A stretch of 11,106 nucleotides of DNA from an uncultured Bacilli bacterium (GTDB taxonomy: Bacteria; Bacillota_I; Bacilli_A; RF39; UBA660), in contig CAKPBH010000047.1 in the NCBI GenBank assembly GCA_934140355.1, forward strand, positions 1 to 11,106, in the 5' to 3' direction. Shown one piece after another: positions 1 through 6,065 of this stretch. The translations under genes were made by a program, and so were the position numbers. Each line of letters opens with the position of its first letter. Positions within the stretch are counted from its first letter, which is position 1. Below the pieces are notes generated by a model. That model saw only the letters and a program-made list of their open reading frames with translations, made no database searches and was not told the DNA's origin.

Positions 1-28
1 GGTATGACTCACTTTTATTTTAATAAAA

Positions 29-60
29 ATAGTGTAAGTGATTTTACTCACCAACACTAT
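29..60 (+). other. Imperfect RNA hairpin in leading non-coding DNA
   Basis: ATAGTGT (29-35) pairs perfectly with ACACTAT (54-60). Inside an AA/CA internal loop, GTGA (38-41) pairs with TCAC (48-51) around a 6-base loop. It is followed by TTATTAT rather than a clean T-run, so it is a poor terminator by itself. It sits just upstream of the stronger terminator at 84-105 and may belong to the 3' end of a gene lying outside the window. Function not known. Confidence 0.4.
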
Positions 61-83
61 TTATTATAGAACCTTAAATAACG

Positions 84-105
84 AGAGACTAAGGTCTCTT
101 TTTTT
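84..105 (+). terminator. Rho-independent terminator of an upstream transcript
   Basis: AGAGAC (84-89) and GTCTCT (94-99) form a 6-bp stem with loop TAAG, followed directly by a run of T (99-105). It would end a plus-strand transcript entering from before the window. ACCTTA (71-76) can pair with TAAGGT (90-95), using two bases of the 3' arm, so an alternative, mutually exclusive fold is possible; that second fold is weak and may be chance. Confidence 0.65.
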
Positions 106-109
106 AGGG

Positions 110-138
110 GTGACTTTTTGTTCATTTTTTGATAGAAT
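110..138 (+). promoter_or_regulatory. Sigma-A-type promoter for the gene at 173
   Basis: The -35 element GTGACT (110-115) and the -10 element TAGAAT (133-138) are separated by 17 bases, the optimal spacing. Transcription would begin near 145, giving a leader of about 28 bases that holds the purine-rich ribosome site at 152-164. This placement supports translation from ATG 173 rather than from the in-frame ATG at 38, which lies upstream of both this promoter and the terminator. Confidence 0.6.
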
Positions 139-172
139 AGGTAGTAATGAAGAGGAAGAGGAGAAGATTGAT

Positions 173-631
173 ATGGAAAAAATTAGTGATATAAATCATA
201 TAAAATGTGATCGAGGTGTGATTGCAATTAATGAAGAAGGGGAAGTGTTAGTAACAAAGTTTGATGAAATTAATGTGAATCATAGTTGTTGTTTTAGTGA
301 TATTGAGGAAAATATTGATTTGGATCCTGATTATGGAATGGATCAAATGGAACATGCTTGGTTTTTGGCAAGAAATGGGATTATCTCTTTTCAAATTGCT
401 AAGAATATATGTTATCTTATTACTTCGCCAGATACTATAACTTCTATTCAGTTAGAAAGGTTTTTTGAGGTTGTTCGTGCTGGTTTTCGTGATGTAAAAC
501 AATTTAGTGTTGATTTGGTAGATGGGGATCATCATGTAGCAATTGAGATAGATGGCAAGTCTGAATATGATATTTCTGGTTTACAAAAATGTTTTAGTTA
601 CTGTTCTTTAAAAAAGAAGAGAGTAAGGTAA
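173..631 (+). CDS. Hypothetical protein, unrecognised, about 152 residues
   Basis: I do not recognise this protein. It is a soluble-looking, acidic polypeptide with no signal peptide or membrane segment and a basic C-terminal tail (KKKRVR). An N-terminal part (about 1-50) is rich in D/E and carries adjacent cysteines (HSCCF). A central segment around EHAWFLARNGIISFQIAK is followed by alternating hydrophobic stretches that suggest a small alpha/beta fold. His residues (DGDHH) cluster near the C-terminus, but no known metal motif can be assigned. The open frame extends back to ATG 38; I chose ATG 173 because a GAGGAAGAGGAG-type ribosome site lies just upstream and because a promoter (110-138) and terminator (84-105) would fall inside the longer version. 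It is monocistronic, with its own terminator at 669-691. Confidence 0.6.
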   Translation: MEKISDINHIKCDRGVIAINEEGEVLVTKFDEINVNHSCCFSDIEENIDLDPDYGMDQMEHAWFLARNGIISFQIAKNICYLITSPDTITSIQLERFFEVVRAGFRDVKQFSVDLVDGDHHVAIEIDGKSEYDISGLQKCFSYCSLKKKRVR

Positions 632-668
632 AAAAAGTATTAATTTTTCTTTATTTATAAGTTTTATT

Positions 669-691
669 GGGATTTCATCCCTCTTTTTTTT
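669..691 (+). terminator. Rho-independent terminator after the hypothetical gene
   Basis: GGGAT (669-673) pairs with ATCCC (677-681) around a 3-base loop, followed by TC and then eight T residues (684-691). It lies 38 bases after the TAA stop of the gene at 173-631 and separates it from the mgtA operon. Confidence 0.75.
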
Positions 692-760
692 GTTAATTGA
701 AGAAGATAGTAAATTTTTTTATTGTCTCTAATTTAATTAGTATGATTTTAATTTGGAAAG

Positions 761-769
761 TGTTATAAT
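761..769 (+). promoter_or_regulatory. Extended -10 promoter for mgtA operon
   Basis: TGTTATAAT (761-769) is a perfect extended -10 element (TGn followed by consensus TATAAT). The -35 region at the expected spacing (about 741-746, TATGAT) is weak, as is common for extended -10 promoters. Transcription would start near 776, leaving a leader of about 17 bases. That is too short for an M-box or other magnesium riboswitch, so none is expected between this promoter and the gene. Confidence 0.6.
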
Positions 770-792
770 AGATTTAGAGTAGGTGATTTTAA

Positions 793-3414
793 TTGATTCA
801 AATATTTGAAATTAAAAAGAAGAAAAAAAATTTTAAGAATAATGATGTAAAAATATTGGAAAAATACTTATCTATTTCTTGTTTGAAAGAACATGAAGTT
901 CTTTTAAAGTATCATTCTAAAAAAGAGGGAATTGATTTTAAAGAGGCTAAGGGAAGGCTTATTACGGATGGTAAAAATATTGTAATTAGAGAAGAAAAAA
1001 GAAGTTTTTTATCCTTTTTAATTGCTTCTTTTAAAGATGAGTTTATTCTTATTCTTCTGTTTCTTAGTTTAATTAATTTCTTTTTGCATGATAAGTTGGG
1101 TGCTTTTATTATCTTGGTTATTGCTTTGATTAGTGCTTTAATTCGTTTTGTTCAAGATTATTCTGTGGATAAATTTAATCAAAAATTAAAGTCTAAAATT
1201 TATTCTACAACGACAGTACTTAGAAATAATCAAGAATTAGAAATTAGAGTAGAGGATGTTGTTAAGGGAGATATTGTGAAGTTAAATGCTGGGGCAATTA
1301 TTCCTGCTGATTTAAGGATCATTGAAGCTAAGGATTTATTTTTAAATGAATCTGTTTTTACTGGGGAGAGTGCTTTAGTAGAAAAAACTTCTGCAACGGA
1401 TGATGCCAAACAAGAAATCTTTGCTATTGAAAATATTGCTCTAATGGGTTCTAGTGTTGTTAGTGGACTGGGGACGGGGGTAGTTATTGAAACTGGTTTT
1501 TCTACCTATTTGGGAACGTTAGGGGGTGAAGTAGAAAATAAAAAACCACTTACTAATTTTGATTTGGGAATTAAACATATTTCTAATTTATTAATTAGAT
1601 ATATGGTTGTTGTATGTTTGGTTGTTATCGTTATTGATGGTGTAATTAAAAGGAATATTAATGAGGCAATCCTTTTTGCTTTGTCTGTTGCGGTAGGTAT
1701 TACTCCAAGTATGTTGCCTATGATTTTAAATGTCAATTTGACTAAAGGAAGTAGGAGTTTGGCTAAGAAAAAAACGTTGGTCAAAAAAATGGAGTCGATT
1801 CAAAATTTGGGGGCTATTGATATTTTATGTACTGATAAAACGGGAACTCTTACGGAGAATAAAATTGTTCTTCAAAAATATATTGATGCCAAGGGTGCTA
1901 TTGATAATAGTATTTTAGAATATGCTTATCTTAATAGTCATTATTCAACTGGAATTAAGAATTTAGTGGATAGAGCAATTTTAGATTATGCAATTAGGAG
2001 TAATTTGAAAGACTTAGATTGTAAATATGAAAAAATAGATGAGATTCCTTTTGATTATACGAGAAAAAAACAGACTGTTGTTGTAAAAGATGAAAGTGGA
2101 TATCGTGTAATTACAAAAGGGGCTTTAGAAGAAGTATTGTTAAGTTGTAGTCAAGTGAAAGTGGGGGCGATGGTTACTGAATTGAATTCTTCTTATGAAA
2201 AAATAATAAAAGATAAGGCAATTGAATTAGCAACTGATGGAATGCAAGTTATTGCTATTTCTGAAAAGTTGGAATATACAAATAAAGATAGTACGAAAAA
2301 AATAGAAGGGGATATGACATTTATTGGTTTTGTTGGCTTTCTGGATCCTGCTAAAAAAGATGTTAAAAAGACCCTTGTCAATTTGGCTAAAATAGGAATT
2401 CAAACTAAAATATTGACTGGTGATAATCCTTATGCTACAAAAAATATTTGTAATTTAGTTGGGTTAAATGGTAATGATATTTTATTAGGTAGCGATATTG
2501 ATAAATTAACTGATGAAGAGTTATTAGATAGAATTGATGATGTTGATGTTTTTGCTAGAATGAATCCTCTTCAAAAAGAAAGGATTGTTTCTCTTTATAA
2601 AAGAAAAGGACATGTTGTTGGTTATATGGGTGATGGAGTTAATGATGCACCTTCTTTAAATATTGCTGATGTTGGAATATCTGTAAATACTGCTACTTCT
2701 ATTGCTAAGGAGGCTAGTGATATTATTATATTAAAACAAAGTCTTAAAGTAGTATATGATGGTGTTTTAGAAGGGAGAAAGGTTTACGGGAATATTATTA
2801 AATATATGAAAATGGCTTTAAGCGCTGATTTTGGTGATGTTTTTAGCATTATGATTGCTAGTATTTTTCTTCCATTCTTACCACTTCTGCCAATTCAAAT
2901 GCTTATTCAAGACTTTATTTATGATTTTTCACAAATTGGTATTCCTTATGATAATGTGGATGCTGAATTTTTGAAAACTCCTAAAAAATGGGATACCAAA
3001 GGGATATCGAGATTTATGAAAGTAATGGGGATTACTAGTTCTTTAATTGATGTCATATCTTTCCTTATTTTCTGGTATTTACTGGGATATAATACAAAAG
3101 ATAGTGCTTCATCCTTTCAAACGGCTTGGTTTGTTACTTGTCTTGTAACAGAGTTGATGATTATATTCAATGTAAGAACTTCTAAAAAGCCCTTTATCGA
3201 ATCAAACGCAAGTAGTAAACTAAATTACTTAACTTTATTTTCACTAGCATTAACAATATTTACCCCAATTCTTTTCCATAAAATCCCATCATTTCACTTT
3301 GAAATATTACCACTGTCCTTTTACTTCTACCTAATAATTCTTGTTTTATTCTATTTCTTTATTGTCTCAATCATAAAAAAAATATATATTAAAAAATACC
3401 ATGAATGGTTATAA
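793..3414 (+). CDS. mgtA: MgtA/MgtB-type magnesium-transporting P-type ATPase (P3B)
   Basis: An 873-residue inner-membrane pump expected to import Mg2+ using ATP. P-type hallmarks are present: TGES (190-193, actuator domain), the phosphorylated aspartate in DKTGT (D348), and GDGVNDAP (613-620, hinge). The subfamily is shown by VGITPSMLPMI and VKKMESIQNLGAIDILCTD before D348 and by YDFSQIGIPYDNVD (about 710-723), all close to MgtA/MgtB. The membrane-site position usually Asn (QNLMYDISQ in the enterobacterial proteins, from memory) is Asp here (D707 in QDFIYDFSQ). The start is TTG at 793, chosen because AGGTGAT (781-787) sits at ideal spacing. Codon choice changes from T/G-rich to A/C-rich at about 3180, within the last two membrane helices, although the frame is intact. 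The lipoprotein gene follows after 17 bases, so the two are probably cotranscribed. Confidence 0.93.
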   Translation: MIQIFEIKKKKKNFKNNDVKILEKYLSISCLKEHEVLLKYHSKKEGIDFKEAKGRLITDGKNIVIREEKRSFLSFLIASFKDEFILILLFLSLINFFLHDKLGAFIILVIALISALIRFVQDYSVDKFNQKLKSKIYSTTTVLRNNQELEIRVEDVVKGDIVKLNAGAIIPADLRIIEAKDLFLNESVFTGESALVEKTSATDDAKQEIFAIENIALMGSSVVSGLGTGVVIETGFSTYLGTLGGEVENKKPLTNFDLGIKHISNLLIRYMVVVCLVVIVIDGVIKRNINEAILFALSVAVGITPSMLPMILNVNLTKGSRSLAKKKTLVKKMESIQNLGAIDILCTDKTGTLTENKIVLQKYIDAKGAIDNSILEYAYLNSHYSTGIKNLVDRAILDYAIRSNLKDLDCKYEKIDEIPFDYTRKKQTVVVKDESGYRVITKGALEEVLLSCSQVKVGAMVTELNSSYEKIIKDKAIELATDGMQVIAISEKLEYTNKDSTKKIEGDMTFIGFVGFLDPAKKDVKKTLVNLAKIGIQTKILTGDNPYATKNICNLVGLNGNDILLGSDIDKLTDEELLDRIDDVDVFARMNPLQKERIVSLYKRKGHVVGYMGDGVNDAPSLNIADVGISVNTATSIAKEASDIIILKQSLKVVYDGVLEGRKVYGNIIKYMKMALSADFGDVFSIMIASIFLPFLPLLPIQMLIQDFIYDFSQIGIPYDNVDAEFLKTPKKWDTKGISRFMKVMGITSSLIDVISFLIFWYLLGYNTKDSASSFQTAWFVTCLVTELMIIFNVRTSKKPFIESNASSKLNYLTLFSLALTIFTPILFHKIPSFHFEILPLSFYFYLIILVLFYFFIVSIIKKIYIKKYHEWL

Positions 3415-3431
3415 GAAAGGAAGTAATATAA

Positions 3432-4151
3432 ATGAAAAAAATTGTGATCTATCTTTTTATTCTATTATCTCTAACAGCGTGTGCAAAAGAAAACAAGGAT
3501 AAACCAAACACAAAAGACGCAAAAACAGCTACCATTAGCTTAGAGGGAAATGAAACAACAGGATATACTTGGAATTGTATGGAAGATAATGGTTATTTAA
3601 AAATAAAAAGTACTTATCATGAAGATAGTAAATCAGATGAAGATATGACGGGAGTAGGAGGAAAATATACCATTACTTTAACTGGTCAAAAAGAAGGATC
3701 TACCTCTTTAATTTGTAATTATAAAAGAGAGTGGGAAGAAAACTCTTTAGAAACTAGAACGTACTCTATTGAAATTGATAAAAACTTAAAAGTAAAAGTA
3801 GGTGATTTTACGACTACTAAGACTGAAGTAACAATAGAAGATAATCAGAAAGAAAATACCAACACTAGTAAGGAATTAAAAACATTTACTTTTGATAATG
3901 CTTATGGTACAGAAACAATCGAAGCAGAAGAGGCTCTAACTGCAACTGGGACTGCCGGCGCTAGTAATATTATTTTCTATTTAAAAGAGAACAAACTATA
4001 TTTATATGGGCATGGGGAAGCAGATGAATTATTAGCGGATGGTGTTGATAAAATTTATTATAAAACTACTCATGCTGAACAAATTACGGTAGTCTTAAAT
4101 AAAAATTCAACGATTAGTAAAGAAAATAGTTATCTGGAATATGAAAAATAA
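3432..4151 (+). CDS. Lipoprotein with chagasin-like (I42) protease inhibitor domain and extra C-terminal domain
   Basis: A 239-residue secreted lipoprotein. The signal peptide MKKIVIYLFILLSLTAC ends in a lipobox (LTAC, lipidated Cys17). Residues about 30-125 match the chagasin/I42 fold, which blocks papain-like cysteine proteases with three loops, and all three are visible: GNETTGYTW (39-47, family NPTTGYxW), GVGG (74-77) and REWE (99-102, family RPWE). Cys49 and Cys95 could form a disulfide. A linker (about 126-148) leads to a second, beta-rich domain (about 149-239) with GTETIEAEEALTATG and LYLYGHGEADELL that I do not recognise. The ATG at 3432 has AGAAAGGAAG upstream. It follows mgtA by 17 bases and ends at a bidirectional terminator. 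The inhibitor call is by motif; the protease target is unknown. Likely anchored to the outer face of the membrane after LspA cleavage. Confidence 0.8.
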   Translation: MKKIVIYLFILLSLTACAKENKDKPNTKDAKTATISLEGNETTGYTWNCMEDNGYLKIKSTYHEDSKSDEDMTGVGGKYTITLTGQKEGSTSLICNYKREWEENSLETRTYSIEIDKNLKVKVGDFTTTKTEVTIEDNQKENTNTSKELKTFTFDNAYGTETIEAEEALTATGTAGASNIIFYLKENKLYLYGHGEADELLADGVDKIYYKTTHAEQITVVLNKNSTISKENSYLEYEK

Positions 4152-4158
4152 TTTAAAT

Positions 4159-4196
4159 AAAAAATAGAAATATCAGTTTAGGGTATTTCTATTTTT
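4159..4196. terminator. Bidirectional terminator between lipoprotein and sirtuin genes
   Basis: AAAAATAGAAATA (4160-4172) and TATTTCTATTTTT (4184-4196) are perfect 13-base inverted repeats with an 11-base loop. They are A-rich on one side and T-rich on the other, so the hairpin can stop transcripts from both convergent genes. The TGA stop of the sirtuin gene (4175-4173) lies in the loop. Confidence 0.75.
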
Positions 4197-4910
4197 ATCT
4201 AAATATTGAAAAACATCCTTAATATCATCATGAATCACCAAATCAGATAAATTATCCATATATGTTGTATCCCTGTTAATAATAATTAGATGTTTTCCAT
4301 GAAAATAACGTACAAAAGCAGAAGCAGGGTAAACTACTAAAGAAGTTCCAGCAATAATTAAAACATCTGCCGCATCAATTTCTTGAATTGCTCTAGAAAT
4401 GACTTTATCATCTAGAGCCTCTTCATATAAAGTAACTGCAGGTTTTATTATCCCACCACACTTACAATGAGGAATACCATTTGCAGAAAATACTTCTGAA
4501 GCTCTCATCTTAGAATTACAATTCATACAATAATTATTCATAATTGTCCCATGTAATTCTATTACATTTTTACTTCCCGCTTTTTGATGTAATCCATCAA
4601 TATTTTGGGTAATAATAGCCTTTAGTTTTCCTTTTTGTTCTAGCCAAGATAAATATTTATGACAAATATTAGGGCTAGCACTTAAACTATTTAAATTCTT
4701 TTGATAAAACGAATAAAAATATTCAGTATTTTTCATGAAAAAAGAATGACTTAAGACTTCTTCCGGTGAATATAAACATTTTTCATGATATAGACCATTC
4801 GCACTTCGAAAATCCTTTAATCCACTGGCTGTAGATACCCCAGCACCTCCAAAGAAAACTAGGTGTTTAGCTTCTTTTATATAACGATTTAATAACTTTA
4901 ATTGTTCCAA
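4173..4910 (-). CDS. cobB: CobB-type sirtuin, NAD-dependent protein deacylase
   Basis: About 245 residues, full length for the bacterial Sir2 family; it removes acyl groups from protein lysines using NAD+. Seen in order: NAD-binding GAGVSTASGLKDFRS near the N-terminus, TQNIDGLH (about 101-108), the catalytic His in ELHG (about H120), a four-Cys zinc site (CMNC at 128-131 and CKC at 149-151), KPAVTLYEEAL, and GTSLVVYPAS. The usual GIPDFR reads GLKDFR here. The frame opens at TTG 4922, but I chose TTG 4910: GGTGAT (4920-4915) is ideally spaced for it, and the promoter at 4955-4927 would start RNA near 4920, after the upstream codon. It is convergent with the lipoprotein gene, divergent from dus, and the only complete gene here ending in TGA. 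The acyl preference (acetyl or succinyl) cannot be read from the sequence. Confidence 0.92.
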   Translation of the reverse strand: MEQLKLLNRYIKEAKHLVFFGGAGVSTASGLKDFRSANGLYHEKCLYSPEEVLSHSFFMKNTEYFYSFYQKNLNSLSASPNICHKYLSWLEQKGKLKAIITQNIDGLHQKAGSKNVIELHGTIMNNYCMNCNSKMRASEVFSANGIPHCKCGGIIKPAVTLYEEALDDKVISRAIQEIDAADVLIIAGTSLVVYPASAFVRYFHGKHLIIINRDTTYMDNLSDLVIHDDIKDVFQYLDKNRNTLN

Positions 4911-4926
4911 CTTTATCACCAAATTT

Positions 4927-4955
4927 ATTGTAATACAAAATACTATTTTTGTTAA
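4927..4955 (-). promoter_or_regulatory. Promoter for the sirtuin gene
   Basis: On the minus strand, TTAACA (4955-4950) and TACAAT (4932-4927) are separated by 17 bases, a near-consensus sigma-A pair. The predicted RNA start near 4920 leaves about 10 bases before TTG 4910, just enough to include GGTGAT. This decides the start codon. Confidence 0.65.
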
Positions 4956-4979
4956 GTATTTTCTTTTTTCTAAACTTTA

Positions 4980-4988
4980 TGTTAAAAT
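4980..4988 (+). promoter_or_regulatory. Extended -10 promoter for dus
   Basis: TGTTAAAAT (4980-4988) is an extended -10 (TGn followed by TAAAAT, five of six consensus). The -35 region is weak. RNA would start near 4995, leaving a short leader that includes the AGGTGAT ribosome site (4999-5005) before ATG 5010. It is back-to-back with the sirtuin promoter in an intergenic stretch of about 100 bases. Confidence 0.5.
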
Positions 4989-5009
4989 GTTAAACGAGTA
5001 GGTGATATC

Positions 5010-5990
5010 ATGTTTAAAATTGGCAATATAGAAATTAAAAATCGCATTGTCCTAGCTCCTATGGCAGGAATATGTAACAGTGCCTTTCGAAAAATCATTA
5101 AAGAAATGGGAGCAGGATTGATTTATGCGGAAATGGTTAGTGATAAAGCTCTGGTCTATTCTAGTAAAAAAACAGAAGATATGCTTTATATGGAAGAATG
5201 CGAAAGACCTATTGCTCAACAAATTTTTGGAAGTGATAAGGAAACATTTGTAGAGGCAGCGAAATTAGTGTATGAGAAAATGCACCCAGATATTATTGAT
5301 ATCAATATGGGGTGTCCGGTTCCTAAAGTTGCCATTAAATCTCAAGCCGGGTCTGCCTTATTAAAAAATCCAGAAAAAGTAAAAGAAATTGTTGCATCCG
5401 TTGTAGCAACAGTCCCTGTTCCCGTAACGGTAAAAATTAGAAGCGGCTGGGATGAAAAAAGCATTAATGCCGTAGAAATTGCTAGGGTAGTAGAGAGTGC
5501 TGGAGCGTCTGCCATTACCGTTCATGGAAGAACAAGAAGTCAAGGCTATTCAGGATGTGTCAATTACGAAATTATTAAAGAAGTAAAAAAAGCCGTATCA
5601 ATTCCGGTAATTGGTAATGGCGATATTGTAGATATTGAAAGTGCCGAAAAAATGTTTGCAACTGGTGTGGATGCCATCATGATTGGAAGAGGTGCCCTAG
5701 GCAATCCTTGGCTAATTAAAGAATTAGTAAGTTATTTTGAAGAAGGAAAGAGAATCGATAAGCCAACATGCAAAGAAAGATTGGAAATGTGTTTTCATCA
5801 TATGGAATACTTAAGCAAAATAAAATGTGAAAAAATAACAGTTTTGGAAATGAGAAGTCATATTGCTTGGTATTTAAAGGGTCTACCTGGTAGTATTGAT
5901 GCTAAAAATAAATGCTTTAGGGCAACAACGATAGAGGAATTAAAAGAAATCTTAAATAATTATTTTAAAGAATTAGAAAATAGTGTATAA
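5010..5990 (+). CDS. dusB: tRNA-dihydrouridine synthase, DusB-type
   Basis: A 326-residue flavoenzyme that reduces specific uridines in tRNA to dihydrouridine with FMN and NAD(P)H; the length is normal for DusB. The TIM barrel shows LAPMAGICNSAFRK (FMN/substrate region), QIFGSD, the catalytic Cys102 in NMGCPVPK, KIRSGW, HGRTRSQGYSG, GNGDI and the phosphate-binding GRGALGNPW. The C-terminal part (about 245-326, with MRSHIAWYLKGLPG) is the helical tRNA-binding domain. Start ATG 5010 has AGGTGAT at 4999-5005. lysS follows after 75 bases in the same direction, with a probable promoter of its own overlapping the dus stop codon. In Bacillus dus and lysS are also neighbours, which fits a conserved translation cluster (from memory). 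Assignment to DusB rather than another Dus group is by resemblance. Confidence 0.93.
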   Translation: MFKIGNIEIKNRIVLAPMAGICNSAFRKIIKEMGAGLIYAEMVSDKALVYSSKKTEDMLYMEECERPIAQQIFGSDKETFVEAAKLVYEKMHPDIIDINMGCPVPKVAIKSQAGSALLKNPEKVKEIVASVVATVPVPVTVKIRSGWDEKSINAVEIARVVESAGASAITVHGRTRSQGYSGCVNYEIIKEVKKAVSIPVIGNGDIVDIESAEKMFATGVDAIMIGRGALGNPWLIKELVSYFEEGKRIDKPTCKERLEMCFHHMEYLSKIKCEKITVLEMRSHIAWYLKGLPGSIDAKNKCFRATTIEELKEILNNYFKELENSV

Positions 5991-5991
5991 T
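5984..5991 (+). promoter_or_regulatory. Possible lysS promoter overlapping the dus stop codon
   Basis: A consensus TATAAT (5986-5991) lies across the TAA stop of dus. The -35 region (TTTTAA, 5963-5968) is weak. RNA starting near 5998 would carry a leader of about 68 bases that contains the 9-bp hairpin at 6004-6036. In such AT-rich DNA a TATAAT can occur by chance. Confidence 0.35.
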
Positions 5992-6003
5992 AAAACTATA
6001 TTT

Positions 6004-6036
6004 TTATTTGAATTCTATCTTACTAGGTTCAAATAA
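6004..6036 (+). other. Perfect 9-bp hairpin in the lysS leader
   Basis: TTATTTGAA (6004-6012) and TTCAAATAA (6028-6036) are perfect inverted repeats around a 15-base loop. No T-run follows, so it is not a simple terminator. It would form in the dus-lysS intergenic RNA. No T-box hallmarks are visible. Confidence 0.4.
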
Positions 6037-6065
6037 ACATAAGTATTTTTAATAGAGGTGAAAAG

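Noticed and set aside
1..69. Open frame from the window edge ending at TAG 67-69, a possible tail of an upstream gene
   Set aside because: Only 22 codons, no recognisable sequence, and it overlaps the hairpin at 29-60. Possible but not supportable.
38..172. N-terminal extension of the hypothetical gene back to ATG 38
   Set aside because: It would span a clear terminator (84-105) and promoter (110-138); ATG 173 has a good ribosome site.
632..792. Magnesium riboswitch (M-box) before mgtA
   Set aside because: The intergenic stretch holds a terminator and an extended -10 promoter only 24 bases from the start; no room for an M-box.
1506..1784. Minus-strand open frame inside mgtA
   Set aside because: Antisense to the conserved P-type ATPase membrane/phosphorylation region; no ribosome site or family.
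2193..2381. Minus-strand open frame inside mgtA
   Set aside because: Shadow of the ATPase nucleotide-binding domain; no independent support.
4173..4175. TGA read as tryptophan (Mollicutes code)
   Set aside because: The TGA falls at the natural C-terminus of the sirtuin, in a terminator loop; Trp is encoded by TGG throughout.
5361..5543. Minus-strand open frame inside dusB
   Set aside because: Low-complexity translation antisense to a conserved barrel; chance frame.
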